NCBI RefSeq assembly: GCF_003944765.1
Contig: NZ_RWIU01000003.1
Coordinates: forward strand, 1-64,000
Direction of reading: 5' to 3'
DNA from: Hymenobacter perfusus
GTDB lineage: Bacteria > Bacteroidota > Bacteroidia > Cytophagales > Hymenobacteraceae
DNA: 64,000 bases
In this document: piece after piece, positions 9,815 to 18,645 of the stretch
How the letters are laid out: each line of letters opens with the position of its first letter
Numbering within the stretch: the stretch's first letter is position 1
Notes under the pieces: generated by a model
Told to the model about the DNA's origin: nothing
Databases searched by the model: none
The model's input: the letters and a program-made list of their open reading frames with translations, nothing else
Position numbers and translations under genes: made by a program

Positions 9815-9858
9815 AACAAAAAGAGCCTGTTTCCAGCTGGAAACAGGCTCTTTTTGTT
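9815..9858. terminator. Bidirectional terminator, 44-nt perfect palindrome
   Basis: AACAAAAAGAGCC...GGCTCTTTTTGTT reads identically on both strands without a central spacer. It lies between the convergent surface-protein gene and iscA, so it can end transcription from both sides. Confidence 0.9.
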
Positions 9859-9883
9859 AGGAAGCGAATCAGATAAGTTAGTG

Positions 9884-10210
9884 CTACACCGAAAAACTCT
9901 CGCCGCAACCGCAGGTACGGGAAGCGTTAGGGTTATCAAAGTAGAAGCCTTTGCCGTTGAGGCCATCCGAGAAATCCAGCTCCGTGCCGGCCAGATACAG
10001 GAAGCTCTTCATATCAACTACCACGCGCACGCCCTTGTCCTCAAACTCCTGATCCATCGGCTTCACCTCGTTATCGAAGTCAAGCTTATAGCTCAAGCCC
10101 GAGCAGCCGCCGCCGGCCACCGAGGCCCGCAAACGGTACGTCGCATCCAGCTCCGCATCCTGCATGAGCTTTTCAACTTTCTCTTTGGCTTTGTCAGAAA
10201 CGGTAATCAT
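9884..10210 (-). CDS. iscA: A-type iron-sulfur cluster carrier (IscA/ErpA family)
   Basis: This 108-residue protein is the usual length for HesB/IscA/ErpA carriers, which accept nascent Fe-S clusters from IscU and deliver them to apo-enzymes. The three conserved cysteines are visible: Cys36 in AGGGCSGLSY, and Cys100 and Cys102 in the C-terminal RTCGCGESF. It is the last gene of the iscS-iscU-unknown-iscA cluster. Whether it is functionally IscA, ErpA or SufA cannot be decided from sequence alone; isc gene context favours the name iscA. Confidence 0.92.
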   Translation of the reverse strand: MITVSDKAKEKVEKLMQDAELDATYRLRASVAGGGCSGLSYKLDFDNEVKPMDQEFEDKGVRVVVDMKSFLYLAGTELDFSDGLNGKGFYFDNPNASRTCGCGESFSV

Positions 10211-10306
10211 GGGGCAACAAGCTAGTTTCGGCGGCCCGCCAGGCAGACCGATGAAGGATATTTCAGAAGCAGAACATCAAAGATACGCTGCTTGTTCAGA
10301 AACATT

Positions 10307-10717
10307 CTAAGAACTTGGGTTCAAAACCACGCTGAACACGGTAATCGTGCTCAAGTCGCGGCCATAATAGAGCTTATCCAATGCCTCGTATACGTTGTGC
10401 GCCCGGAAGTAGGAGGTCTGCAACTCCCGGTCGCCGCGCGTGCGCCACTGTATAGTATAAGAGCTTTCCTCGTCGCGGTAGCGCTGCACGTAAGCCAGCA
10501 TCCGGCGCAGCACTTCCAGCTTGTCATACCCGGTTTCGTAGCGAAACAGAAAGCTCTGATGATGGCGTGGGTTTACCGTTATCAGGTCGAGCCGCGTGAG
10601 GCCGTCGAGTTGCCGGAACTCAAACAGCAGGTTACCCGGTCCCAGAGCCAGATAATCTTCAATCTGCCGCTGAATCCGGGCACTCTCAACGTGTACGTCG
10701 GTAGGGGAGAGGTCCAT
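10307..10717 (-). CDS. Conserved unknown protein in the isc cluster
   Basis: This ORF encodes 136 residues, soluble and without signal peptide or membrane segment. It is rich in Arg, Tyr and Asp and contains no cysteine, so it is not an Fe-S ligand donor in itself. The family was not recognised. It lies between iscU and iscA in the same orientation, about 100 nt from each; a terminator-like hairpin (10749-10808) separates it from iscU, so it may be transcribed separately. A role in cluster assembly is only suggested by position. Confidence 0.72.
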   Translation of the reverse strand: MDLSPTDVHVESARIQRQIEDYLALGPGNLLFEFRQLDGLTRLDLITVNPRHHQSFLFRYETGYDKLEVLRRMLAYVQRYRDEESSYTIQWRTRGDRELQTSYFRAHNVYEALDKLYYGRDLSTITVFSVVLNPSS

Positions 10718-10748
10718 GTGTGGAGAATCTAAAAGTCAGGAGGTACAG

Positions 10749-10808
10749 AAAAGAGCCAGAAGATAAAATGACCAACCGCAAAGGCAGGTGCATTTCATCT
10801 TCTGGCTC
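10749..10808 (-). terminator. Terminator-like hairpin after iscU
   Basis: A 12-bp perfect stem pairs 10753-10764 with 10797-10808, with further pairing inside. On the minus strand it is followed by TTTT, and it begins about 20 nt after the iscU stop codon. Confidence 0.75.
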
Positions 10809-10828
10809 CTTAACTACTTGCTACCAGA

Positions 10829-11245
10829 CTAGTGGTGCGACTTAGCCATTTCCAGCTCCGGCAAACCGTTTTTTACGCGGTAGTCGTTAATGGCCGATTT
10901 GATGGCATCTTCGGCCAGCACCGAGCAGTGAATTTTTACCGGCGGCAGAGCCAACTCCTCCACAATCTCCATGTTGTCGATGGCCAGGGCCTCATCAACG
11001 GTTTTACCCTTCAGCCACTCTGTCGCCAAGGAAGACGAAGCAATGGCCGAACCGCAGCCAAACGTCTTGAATTTGGCATCGGTGATGGTGTTGGTCGTCT
11101 CGTCTACCTCAATCTGCAGACGCATTACGTCGCCGCACTCAGGAGCACCTACCAAGCCGGTGCCTACGTTTTTCTTGCTTTTATCCAGCGTGCCCACGTT
11201 GCGGGGGTTGCTGTAATGGTCGATTACCTTATCGGAGTAAGCCAT
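10829..11245 (-). CDS. iscU: Fe-S cluster assembly scaffold IscU
   Basis: This 138-residue scaffold assembles [2Fe-2S] clusters from sulfur supplied by IscS. The three ligand cysteines sit in GAPECGDVM (Cys37), FGCGSAIASSS (Cys64) and VKIHCSVLAEDA (Cys107). The Asp after Cys37, needed for cluster release, is present, as is the LPPVK motif bound by HscA-type chaperones in other bacteria. No hscA/hscB, fdx or iscR gene is adjacent. It is cotranscribed with or downstream of iscS, separated by 95 nt that hold an inverted repeat. Confidence 0.96.
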   Translation of the reverse strand: MAYSDKVIDHYSNPRNVGTLDKSKKNVGTGLVGAPECGDVMRLQIEVDETTNTITDAKFKTFGCGSAIASSSLATEWLKGKTVDEALAIDNMEIVEELALPPVKIHCSVLAEDAIKSAINDYRVKNGLPELEMAKSHH

Positions 11246-11273
11246 GGCTTTTGATGAATTTAGATGTCAGATT

Positions 11274-11330
11274 TTAGAACTCAGAACCTAGAATAAGAAC
11301 CAATGCAAAGCTCTTGGTTCTTAGTTCTAA
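11274..11330. repeat. Inverted repeat between iscS and iscU
   Basis: TAAGAACCAA at 11294-11303 pairs with TTGGTTCTTA at 11314-11323, and TTAGAAC (11274-11280) pairs with GTTCTAA (11324-11330). No clean U-tract follows, so it is more likely an mRNA-stability or dispersed repeat element than a terminator. Confidence 0.65.
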
Positions 11331-11340
11331 GCACTAAAAA

Positions 11341-12555
11341 TTAATGCTCAGCCCACTCAATCTTATCGAGGTCGATGCCTTCTTTGAACATCTCCCACAG
11401 GGGCGACATTTCGCGCAGCTTCGTGACGGCCTCTTTTACGTGGTTGATGGCGTAATCGATCTGCTCGTCGGTAGTGAAGCGGCTCAGACCGAAGCGCAAA
11501 GAGCTGTGGGCGAGGTCGTCGCTCAGGCCCAGGGCTTTGAGTACGTAAGATGGCTCCAAAGAGGCAGAAGTACAAGCCGAGCCGGACGAAACGGCGAGGT
11601 CTTTCACGCCCATCATCAGGCCTTCACCTTCCACGTACTTAAAGCTGATGTTGGCTACGTGCGGCAGGCGGTGTTCACGCGAACCATTAACGTAGCTTTC
11701 TTCCAGAGTCAGCAGCTCTTTTTCCAGCCGGTCGCGCATGGCGCTCAGGCGGGCCGTGTCAGCGGCCATTTCCAGCTTGGCCAACTCGCAGGCCTTACCC
11801 AAGCCTACAATGCCGGGGACATTCAGCGTGCCGGAGCGCATGCCCCGCTCGTGTCCGCCACCGTCCATCTGGGCGGTAACTTTTACGCGGGGGTTTTTGC
11901 GACGTACGTACAGTGCACCTACGCCCTTAGGACCGTACATCTTGTGGGCCGTGAAGGCCATCAGGTCGATGCCATCGGCAATGACATCCACCGGAATCTT
12001 GCCGACAGCCTGGGTGCCATCCGTCATGAATAGGGCGCCGTGCTTGTGGGCAATGGCGGCAATTTCGCGGATGGGCTGGATGGTGCCGGTTTCGTTGTTG
12101 CCGTACATGATGGCCACCAGAATGGTTTCCGGTGTCATGGCAGCTTCCAGCTCGCTCAGGCTGATGAGGCCTTCGGAATCTACGGGCAGGTACGTAACCC
12201 GGCCCCCGAGCTTCTCAATGTGCTTGCAGGTATCGAGTACGGCTTTGTGCTCGGTAGTGGTGGTGATGATGTGGTTACCCTTCTGGGCGTACATCTCAAA
12301 CACACCCTTGATGGCCAGGTTGTCGGATTCCGTAGCCCCCGAGGTGAAGATAATTTCCTTGGGATCACAGTTGATCAGGCTCGAAATCTGCTCCCGGGCG
12401 TAATCCACTCCTTCTTCGGCAGCCCAGCCGAAGGGGTGATTACGGGAAGCCGCATTGCCGAACACCTCGGTCAGATACGGCATCATAGCCTCCAGAACCC
12501 GGGGGTCAAGGGGCGTGGTTGCGTTGTTGTCGAGGTAAATAGGTAGCTTGAGCAT
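11341..12555 (-). CDS. iscS: Cysteine desulfurase IscS
   Basis: This 404-residue PLP enzyme converts cysteine to alanine and passes the persulfide to IscU and other acceptors. It opens [17 protein letters not shown], typical of the family. The PLP-binding lysine lies in [19 protein letters not shown], and the catalytic cysteine in the flexible loop [17 protein letters not shown], which identifies the IscS/NifS group I rather than SufS. Length matches E. coli IscS. It is the first gene of the cluster, with a possible promoter -7 box at 12652-12659. Confidence 0.96.
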   Translation of the reverse strand: MLKLPIYLDNNATTPLDPRVLEAMMPYLTEVFGNAASRNHPFGWAAEEGVDYAREQISSLINCDPKEIIFTSGATESDNLAIKGVFEMYAQKGNHIITTTTEHKAVLDTCKHIEKLGGRVTYLPVDSEGLISLSELEAAMTPETILVAIMYGNNETGTIQPIREIAAIAHKHGALFMTDGTQAVGKIPVDVIADGIDLMAFTAHKMYGPKGVGALYVRRKNPRVKVTAQMDGGGHERGMRSGTLNVPGIVGLGKACELAKLEMAADTARLSAMRDRLEKELLTLEESYVNGSREHRLPHVANISFKYVEGEGLMMGVKDLAVSSGSACTSASLEPSYVLKALGLSDDLAHSSLRFGLSRFTTDEQIDYAINHVKEAVTKLREMSPLWEMFKEGIDLDKIEWAEH

Positions 12556-12651
12556 GGCTCGGTCGTCAGTCAGGTTTCAGCGGAGAATCATTCGCAGGTA
12601 GAACACAAAAAACCGCGTACGGGTTTTACTTTCTTCCCACATTTGCAACTA

Positions 12652-12659
12652 CAAAAGTA
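12652..12659 (-). promoter_or_regulatory. Possible promoter -7 box for the isc cluster
   Basis: The minus strand reads TACTTTTG, a perfect match to the Bacteroidota -7 consensus TAnnTTTG, about 95 nt before the iscS start. No good TTG is found 19-21 nt upstream, so support is partial. Confidence 0.4.
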
Positions 12660-12713
12660 GAACAAATCCAAAGAAGCCGCGCTATGGCCCGGCTTCCCTT
12701 TTTCGATCAGCTG

Positions 12714-13115
12714 ATGCTCACCAACCTCGAACACCTGGGTCTTGCCGTAAAAGACCTGGAATCGGCCACCGCTTTGTACACCACTTTGCTCGGACAGGAG
12801 CCTTATAAGCGGGAGCACGTGGCCTCCGAAGCCGTGGATACGGTGTTTTTTCAGGTAGGCGGCTCCAAAATTGAGCTGCTGGCCGGCACGTCGCCCGACA
12901 GCGCCATCACGAAATACCTGGACAAAAAGCCCGAAGGCATTCACCACGTGGCCTTCGAGGTAGACGATATCCGGGTAGAAATGGTGCGGCTGCGGGCGGC
13001 CGGCTTTACCATCCTCAACGACGAGCCCAAGCGCGGGGCCGACAACAAACTGGTCTGCTTTATTCACCCAAAATCCGCCAATGGCGTGTTGGTGGAACTT
13101 TGCCAGTCGATTTAA
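12714..13115 (+). CDS. mce: Methylmalonyl-CoA epimerase
   Basis: This protein of about 133 residues belongs to the vicinal-oxygen-chelate (glyoxalase) superfamily and interconverts (R)- and (S)-methylmalonyl-CoA in propionate metabolism. Features include LTNLEHLGLAVKDLESA at the start, the metal-ligand His of that strand, FQVGGSKIELL, and a second module GIHHVAFEVDDI ending with VLVELCQ. An upstream ATG at 12684 would add ten residues; 12714 fits the family start better. It is followed after 5 nt by the tsaC-type gene, so the two probably share a transcript. Confidence 0.88.
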   Translation: MLTNLEHLGLAVKDLESATALYTTLLGQEPYKREHVASEAVDTVFFQVGGSKIELLAGTSPDSAITKYLDKKPEGIHHVAFEVDDIRVEMVRLRAAGFTILNDEPKRGADNKLVCFIHPKSANGVLVELCQSI

Positions 13116-13120
13116 CCGCT

Positions 13121-13702
13121 ATGAATATCCGATTTTTACGAGACGAAGCCGACGCGGCCGTGGACGTGCTGCTGTTGCAGCAGGTAATCCTGTACCCCAC
13201 CGATACGGTATGGGGCCTGGGCTGCGACGCCGAATCGTCGAAGGCCGTGGACCAGATTTACAAGCTCAAGCAGCGGCCCGCCGAAAAAGCCTGCATCGTG
13301 CTGGTGGCTGATGAGCAGATGTTTGCCCGCTACGCCGAGGTGGTGCCGCCGAATCTGCCCGAGTTGCTGGCGGCCCAGACGCGGCCTACTACCTACGTGG
13401 TGCCCGGCAGCCGGCTGCTGGCTCCCAACCTGCTGGCCCCCGATGGCACGGTGGGGCTGCGCGTGGTGCAGCAGGACGAGTTCTGCCGGCTGGTGCTGCG
13501 GCGGCTGGGCCACGGGCTGGTTTCGACGTCGGCTAATCGCAGCGGGGAGCCAACCCCGGCCATTTTCAGCGAAGTGGACCCGAAGCTGGTGCGCGAGGTG
13601 GAGCACGTAGTAAACTGGCGGCAGGATGACGGAAGCCGCTCCCAGCCTTCGCGCGTGGTGCGGGTGCTGGCCGATGGCCGGCTGGAGGTGTTGCGGGACT
13701 GA
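13121..13702 (+). CDS. L-threonylcarbamoyladenylate synthase (YrdC/Sua5 family)
   Basis: This 193-residue enzyme makes threonylcarbamoyl-AMP from Thr, bicarbonate and ATP, the first step of tRNA t6A37 synthesis. YrdC-domain signatures include the start of the nucleotide cleft at ILYPTDTVWGLGCDA, the K-R pair in IYKLKQRPAEKACIVLV, RPTTYVVPG and GLVSTSANRSGEPTP. It lacks the extra C-terminal Sua5 domain, so it is the short TsaC type. An in-frame TTG lies upstream, but ATG 13121 is chosen; it begins 5 nt after the mce stop. Confidence 0.9.
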   Translation: MNIRFLRDEADAAVDVLLLQQVILYPTDTVWGLGCDAESSKAVDQIYKLKQRPAEKACIVLVADEQMFARYAEVVPPNLPELLAAQTRPTTYVVPGSRLLAPNLLAPDGTVGLRVVQQDEFCRLVLRRLGHGLVSTSANRSGEPTPAIFSEVDPKLVREVEHVVNWRQDDGSRSQPSRVVRVLADGRLEVLRD

Positions 13703-13781
13703 AGTGTCAGCTTGGCGGGTTACTTTTCCCATTTGACGGTATCAAACCCGAATTCAAGTCTAACCTTACTCATTGCTTACT

Positions 13782-14063
13782 ATGAAATTCTCCTTCAAAT
13801 CTCTGTTCGTACTGGCCGCTTTCGCTCCTTTCGCTTTGGCTTCCTGCTCGGAGAAAACTCAGGAAAACGCGGAAGCTACCGCCGAAAGTGCCGCCAACGA
13901 TGCCGCTGCCACCGCTGAGAAGGCCGGCGACGCCGTTGAAAACGCTACTGACAAGGCTGCTGCCGAAGTAAAAGAAGAAACTACCCCCACCGCCGGCGAC
14001 ACGGCCGTAGTGGTTGAGAAAACCACTACCACGGTAGTAGAAGAAACCCCCGTTAAAAAGTAG
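13782..14063 (+). CDS. Small Ala/Glu-rich lipoprotein
   Basis: This 93-residue precursor starts MKFSFKSLFVLAAFAPFALA and has a lipobox ending in SC near residue 22, so it is predicted to be lipidated and anchored in the envelope. The mature part is low-complexity, dominated by Ala, Glu and Thr (AEATAESAANDAAATAEKAG), ending in Val/Thr-rich VVEKTTTTVVEETP. It may form an amphipathic helix but has no recognised domain. It lies between tsaC and the cca-type gene and has its own terminator. An upstream in-frame TTG at 13773 is ignored. Function unknown. Confidence 0.78.
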   Translation: MKFSFKSLFVLAAFAPFALASCSEKTQENAEATAESAANDAAATAEKAGDAVENATDKAAAEVKEETTPTAGDTAVVVEKTTTTVVEETPVKK

Positions 14064-14085
14064 TTCTGTCCCACGGCAGTGTACG

Positions 14086-14121
14086 AAAAGCTCCTCCGGC
14101 CCGCGCCAGAGGAGCTTTTTT
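14086..14121 (+). terminator. Intrinsic terminator after the small lipoprotein
   Basis: AAAAGCTCCTC at 14086-14096 pairs with GAGGAGCTTTT at 14109-14119, followed by T, 22 nt after the stop codon. Confidence 0.88.
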
Positions 14122-14168
14122 ACTGTCCAACCCGCCTCGTGTTGCCTGGGCCGTAGGCCGGCACCTGC

Positions 14169-14176
14169 TACCTTTG
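14169..14176 (+). promoter_or_regulatory. Possible promoter -7 box directly before the cca-type gene
   Basis: TACCTTTG matches TAnnTTTG and lies only 4 nt before the ATG at 14181, so a transcript from here would be almost or fully leaderless. A TTG lies at 14142-14144, but its 24-nt spacing is too long, which weakens the call. Confidence 0.35.
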
Positions 14177-14180
14177 TGCC

Positions 14181-15599
14181 ATGAAACAGCCCCAACTGCC
14201 CGATTTGCCCTTGTTCCGTACCATTGCTGAGGCCGCCAGTGTGCTGGGCTACCCGGCCTACGTGATTGGGGGCTTCGTGCGCGATTTGGCGCTGGAGCGC
14301 GGCAGCAAGGATGTGGATGTGGTGTGCGTGGGCGACGGTATTGCCTTGGCCCAGGAGGTCGGGCGCCGCCTGCCCGGCCGGCCCCGCGTGACGGTGTTCA
14401 AGAACTTCGGAACGGCCATGCTGCCCACGCCCGAAATTGAGGTGGAGTTTGTGGGAGCCCGCAAGGAAAGCTACCGCGCCGAAAGCCGCAAGCCCGAAGT
14501 AGAAGCCGGCACCCTGGAAGACGATTTGGCCCGCCGTGACTTCACCATCAATGCCCTGGCCCTGAGCCTGAATCCGGAGCACTTTGGAGAGCTGGTGGAC
14601 CGCTACGACGGCATGGGCGACCTGCAGCGCAAGCTCATCCGCACCCCCCTCGACCCCGACATCACCTTTTCCGACGACCCACTGCGCATGCTACGGGCCA
14701 TCCGGTTTGCCACCCAGCTCAACTTCGATATCGAGCCCGATACGTTTGATGCGCTGGCCCGCAACAAGGAGCGTATTAAGATCATCTCGCAGGAGCGGAT
14801 TACGACCGAGCTGAATAAGATTATTATGGCTCCGAAGCCGAGCTACGGCTTTAAACTGCTGTTCAGCTGCGGGCTGCTGCAACTCATCTTCCCGAAGATG
14901 GCGCAGTTGCAGGGCGTGGAAAAAGTGGGCCAGCACGCGCACAAGGACAACTTCTACCACACGCTGCAGGTGCTCGATAACGTGGTGGCAGCCGGCGGCG
15001 ACCTGTGGCTGCGCTGGGCCGCCATCCTGCACGATATTGCCAAACCCGCCACCAAACGCTACGACAAGCGTGTGGGCTGGACCTTCCACGGCCACGAGGA
15101 TAAAGGGGCGCGCTGGGTGCCGGGCATCTTCACGGATCTAAAACTGCCACTGGGCGAGGAAATGCGCCAGGTGCAGAAGCTAGTGCGGCTGCACCTGCGG
15201 CCCATTGCGCTGGTCAAGGAAATCGTGACAGACTCGGCTGTGCGCCGTTTGCTGTTCGAGGCCGGCGACGATGTGGACCGCCTGATGCTGCTGTGCCGGG
15301 CCGATATTACCAGCAAGGACCACCAGCGCGTGGCCCGCTACCTGCGCAACTTTGATGTGGTGGAGGAGAAGCTGAAAGAGGTGGAGGAAAAGGACCACCT
15401 GCGCAACTTCAAGCCCGTCATCACCGGCGAAATCATCATGGAAACCTTTGGCTTGCGACCCAGCCGGGAGGTAGGCGAGCTGAAGGAGGCGCTACTGGAA
15501 GCCATTCTGGAAGGCAAAGTGCGCAACGAACACGACGAGGCCTTCGCACTGCTGCTGGAGCTAGGGAAGCAGAAAGGGCTGAGCGTCGTATCAAAGTAG
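14181..15599 (+). CDS. CCA-adding-type tRNA nucleotidyltransferase with HD domain
   Basis: This 472-residue protein belongs to the class II nucleotidyltransferase / poly(A) polymerase family. The N-terminal catalytic motif GGFVRDLALERGSKDVDVV has the GG, RRD-type and DxD features that hold metal and nucleotide. RRDFTINALAL and DDPLRMLRAIRFATQL follow as the next conserved motifs. An HD phosphohydrolase domain is in the C-terminal half (FYHTLQVLDNV, AAILHDIAKP). It probably repairs or adds the 3' CCA of tRNA, although the tRNA-Lys in this window already encodes CCA. A poly(A) polymerase or A-adding role cannot be excluded from sequence. Confidence 0.9.
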   Translation: MKQPQLPDLPLFRTIAEAASVLGYPAYVIGGFVRDLALERGSKDVDVVCVGDGIALAQEVGRRLPGRPRVTVFKNFGTAMLPTPEIEVEFVGARKESYRAESRKPEVEAGTLEDDLARRDFTINALALSLNPEHFGELVDRYDGMGDLQRKLIRTPLDPDITFSDDPLRMLRAIRFATQLNFDIEPDTFDALARNKERIKIISQERITTELNKIIMAPKPSYGFKLLFSCGLLQLIFPKMAQLQGVEKVGQHAHKDNFYHTLQVLDNVVAAGGDLWLRWAAILHDIAKPATKRYDKRVGWTFHGHEDKGARWVPGIFTDLKLPLGEEMRQVQKLVRLHLRPIALVKEIVTDSAVRRLLFEAGDDVDRLMLLCRADITSKDHQRVARYLRNFDVVEEKLKEVEEKDHLRNFKPVITGEIIMETFGLRPSREVGELKEALLEAILEGKVRNEHDEAFALLLELGKQKGLSVVSK

Positions 15600-15616
15600 C
15601 CTGACCAATAGTCATT

Positions 15617-15665
15617 AAAAAAAGCCACCGCCTCCCGGAATACTCCGGGAGGCGGTGGCTTTTTT
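15617..15665. terminator. Strong bidirectional intrinsic terminator
   Basis: A-run, then GCCACCGCCTCCCGGA, a short loop and TCCGGGAGGCGGTGGC followed by a T-run, 17 nt after the cca-type stop. A- and T-tracts on both sides allow use from either direction. Confidence 0.9.
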
Positions 15666-15979
15666 GGCGCAGAGCAAGGCTAAACAATGAAGGCAGCTCC
15701 GGCCGTCCTGTTGCAGCAGGAGGGTAGGCCGGGGCTGCCTTCGGGTCTCACCTTTTCACTCACAAATGGACCCTGTATAGTTGAGACTTGCTCTGCGTGT
15801 TGGCAGGTCAGATGCACAAACCAGTACAGCCGTTGCCTGGGCAAGAACTGTTCCAGCAATATTCAGCATCTGACATGTAGAACGAATGAACGGCTAAAGG
15901 GTTGCGCCGCTGCCTGAGATAAGGCGTTGAGTAGCAGTTGGTGGCGAAAAGAGAAAAATAAAGGTTTTGGCCGGCTGAA
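15666..15979. other. Intergenic stretch with an extended hairpin
   Basis: About 310 nt between convergent genes. It contains a long GC-rich hairpin at 15690-15741: AAGGCAGCTCCGGCC pairs with GGCCGGGGCTGCCTT with one G-U, and TCCTG/CAGGA pairs inside. No adjacent U-tract is seen. Short ORFs here (15687-15917) have no protein-like character. Nothing else is recognised. Confidence 0.55.
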
Positions 15980-18601
15980 TTACTCTACGGAGCGAACAGC
16001 TGCCGCACCTACGGCCTCGCGGCGCACCTGGCTGGGTTTGCCGCTGTACTCAATCACGCTGGCCCCGATGGCCTCGGCCTTCAGCTCCTCCGTCACCCGC
16101 AGGCGCACCTTGGTGGCACCCACGGCTTCGATATCGGCGCGGCGGGCGGTGAAGTCGGCGGCGGCTACGTCACAGGCACCGGCTCCTTCAATGGTGAGCT
16201 GCTCGGCTTCGCCTTGCAAAGCAGCCTGGCAGCCGCCGGCCAGTTCCAGCCGCAGCTTCTGCAGGTTGGCTTTCAGCTTGAGCTGGCTGCCGCCGGCCTG
16301 GGTCACGCTCAGGTCGCCAGAGTTGAAGCCGCTGACCTCGGCGTGGGTGCCGCCCACCAACTCCAGGTTGTTGAGCTCCGGCGTTTCAATGATGAGCAGT
16401 ACGTCATCCTGGTCGCCGCTGCGGGAATCGAACAGGTCGCGGTTGCGGGGGCTGATGGTCAGCTCCTTGCCGTCGCGGGTGACTTTCAGGTCGCGCAGGG
16501 CGCGGCCGTTGCCGGCGGCGCGCACGGTGTAGGTGCTGCCCTGCCGGATGATGGCCCGGTAGCCGCCCACAATGCTCACTTGGTCGAAGTCGGTTTCCTC
16601 GAAGGTCTGACGCTCGGAGCCGTAGGAGTTTTCGTCTGTGTTAATCGGCTCAATGCTGTCGAAGCTCAGTTTCACGTCGGAATCGTCGCGGCCTTCGTTG
16701 TAGTCGTTGCTGTTTTCGTCATTATCGGTATCCCGGGCGCGGAGGTCGTCGGCGGTGCAGCTAATACACTCTACTTTGTTTCCCGTCATGCGGTAAATGC
16801 CGTTTTCGGGGTGGTGCGGGGCCTGGCCGTTCACGTAGTCTTCGTCGTTGAGCCAGTCGGCAAACCGCTCACTCATGCGGAAGGTGCGGCCCCGGGGCAT
16901 AAGCAGGCGCAGGCGCATTTCCTGGTCGCGGTACCGGGCGCTGGGCTGGTAGGTGAAGTGGTCATCCACGCTCAGCGTCGAGTCGTTGAGGATGCGCAGG
17001 TTGTGGCTGGTGGAAGTGGCCGCCGTGCGGCGGGCCAGGGAGTCGGTGGCACCTTTGGCCGAGATGATGCGCTCTAGGCGCGGGGCCTGGGCACTGTCGA
17101 TGCCCACGATGTCGAGGTCCACCCACTTATCATTATTGAGCTGGCGACGCTCCAGCACGAGGCGGGGACTGGTCAGGCCGCCCAGGGTGGTGGTCTGGGT
17201 AATTTCCTCTTCCCGTTGAAACTCGCGGCCTACCCGCACACCAGCCACCGAGCTGCCCACGATTCCCAGCAGCCACAAACCCAGCAGCGTGAGAGAAGCC
17301 GTGCGGCTCAGAATGGTGCGGCGCAGTAGCAAGCCCACGCCCATCAGCAGCAAGGCCAGGGCCGGGATGGCAGTGAGCAAAAAGAACGACAGCACCGCCC
17401 AGGACGAAATGTCATTGAAGAGCAGGAAGGGCTGCAGCGGGCCGAATTCCAGGTTATCCGACGAGGCAATGAGGCCCAGCCCTACGCCCAGCGCAATGAT
17501 GATGGAAAGCAGCAGGCTAAACCCGGTCAGGGTGAGAATACCACCGGCCACTACCCGGATCAGCGAGCCAATGCCGTTGATAAGGGGCCGGACGTTGCTA
17601 AAGGAATCCTCCAGGAACGTGCCTACGGGGCGGTTATTTACCGGTCCGGCCTCGGAGCCGGCGGCGTAGGGATTGTTGCGCAGGTTCTCATCCAAGGCCG
17701 ACAGCGTGACGGCGTCGCCGCGCATGCGGAGCTTGTCGGAGGCGGTTTTCGCCTCCGGCAAGAGAATCCACAGGATGATGTAGAGCCAGAAGCCCAGGCT
17801 GCCGGCAATGAGCAGCAGCAGGAAGGCAATGCGCACCACTACCACATCTACCCGCAGGTAAGCGGCCAACCCGGCCGAAACCCCGCCGACTTTGCCGTTG
17901 TCGGTGTCACGGTAAAGCTTTTTAAACGCCGGGTCGGTGTCGGGGTCGGTCGTGTCGTAGCGTTTGGGCAGCACCACCCACAGAATGATATAGGCTAACA
18001 ACGTGATACCCGCTACTCGCTCGCCAAAGTTGTTCAGTGGCGTATCGTCGAACACCGCCGGCACGGCCAGAAACAACACCAGCAAGCCTATACGAATCCA
18101 AAGCGGGTTGGTACCGAAGTAGTGCGCCAGCCCGGCCGCTACCCCGGCCACCTTGCGGTGGGCCATGTCGCGGTACATTTGCTTAGGTGCGGCTTCCGTG
18201 GTATCGGCGTCGGCAGCGGCTTCGGGACCGGACTTGGCGCGGCGACTGGCGCCGGAAGTGCTGCCGGCGTAGGTGCCCTGGGCCGAGCCATTGGCTACGG
18301 CTTCGGCCAACAGCTCCTCCTCGTCCTCGGCCTCATCGGCGCTCTGGAAGTCGCGCACCCGGCCCATTTTGGTGGTCATGGCTTCCACATCCTCCAGGGT
18401 AATCACCTGCTTGAGGCCGGAGAGGCGGGCGGCGAAGAGCTCGGCAATGCGGCTCTCGATGTCGGCCACAATTTCCTCGTGGCCGCGGTAGCCGCTGAAG
18501 TGGGCTTTCACTTCCGCCAGGTAGCGGCTAAGCACTTCGTAGCCATCTTCCTCAATGTGGAAGATCATGCCCTGAAGGTTGATGCTGATGTTCTTTTTCA
18601 T
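15980..18601 (-). CDS. Envelope protein with two PspC domains and a DUF2807 (head-GIN) domain
   Basis: The protein has about 873 residues from the ATG at 18601; the track start seven codons earlier lacks support. The cytoplasmic N-terminus is helical (MKKNISINLQGMIFHIEEDG). Two tandem PspC-type membrane modules follow: one with YRDMAHRKVAGVAAGLAHYF and LLAYIILWVVLP, a second with YRDTDNGKVGGVSAGLAAYL and LYIILWILLPEA. Three further hydrophobic segments precede a C-terminal beta-helical DUF2807 domain of about 180 residues, rich in Gly and Ala repeats such as LELAGGCQAALQGEAEQLTI. PspC proteins sense or stabilise stressed membranes. It lies 44 nt after a PadR regulator gene, likely cotranscribed and probably controlled by it. 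Confidence 0.87.
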   Translation of the reverse strand: MKKNISINLQGMIFHIEEDGYEVLSRYLAEVKAHFSGYRGHEEIVADIESRIAELFAARLSGLKQVITLEDVEAMTTKMGRVRDFQSADEAEDEEELLAEAVANGSAQGTYAGSTSGASRRAKSGPEAAADADTTEAAPKQMYRDMAHRKVAGVAAGLAHYFGTNPLWIRIGLLVLFLAVPAVFDDTPLNNFGERVAGITLLAYIILWVVLPKRYDTTDPDTDPAFKKLYRDTDNGKVGGVSAGLAAYLRVDVVVVRIAFLLLLIAGSLGFWLYIILWILLPEAKTASDKLRMRGDAVTLSALDENLRNNPYAAGSEAGPVNNRPVGTFLEDSFSNVRPLINGIGSLIRVVAGGILTLTGFSLLLSIIIALGVGLGLIASSDNLEFGPLQPFLLFNDISSWAVLSFFLLTAIPALALLLMGVGLLLRRTILSRTASLTLLGLWLLGIVGSSVAGVRVGREFQREEEITQTTTLGGLTSPRLVLERRQLNNDKWVDLDIVGIDSAQAPRLERIISAKGATDSLARRTAATSTSHNLRILNDSTLSVDDHFTYQPSARYRDQEMRLRLLMPRGRTFRMSERFADWLNDEDYVNGQAPHHPENGIYRMTGNKVECISCTADDLRARDTDNDENSNDYNEGRDDSDVKLSFDSIEPINTDENSYGSERQTFEETDFDQVSIVGGYRAIIRQGSTYTVRAAGNGRALRDLKVTRDGKELTISPRNRDLFDSRSGDQDDVLLIIETPELNNLELVGGTHAEVSGFNSGDLSVTQAGGSQLKLKANLQKLRLELAGGCQAALQGEAEQLTIEGAGACDVAAADFTARRADIEAVGATKVRLRVTEELKAEAIGASVIEYSGKPSQVRREAVGAAAVRSVE

Positions 18602-18645
18602 CTCAGTGCTGCAACTAGTCAAGAATAACTGGTAGGGGGCGGTGC

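Noticed and set aside
15927..17077. Plus-strand ORFs opposite the PspC/DUF2807 gene
   Set aside because: Shadows of a clear minus-strand gene with PspC and DUF2807 features.
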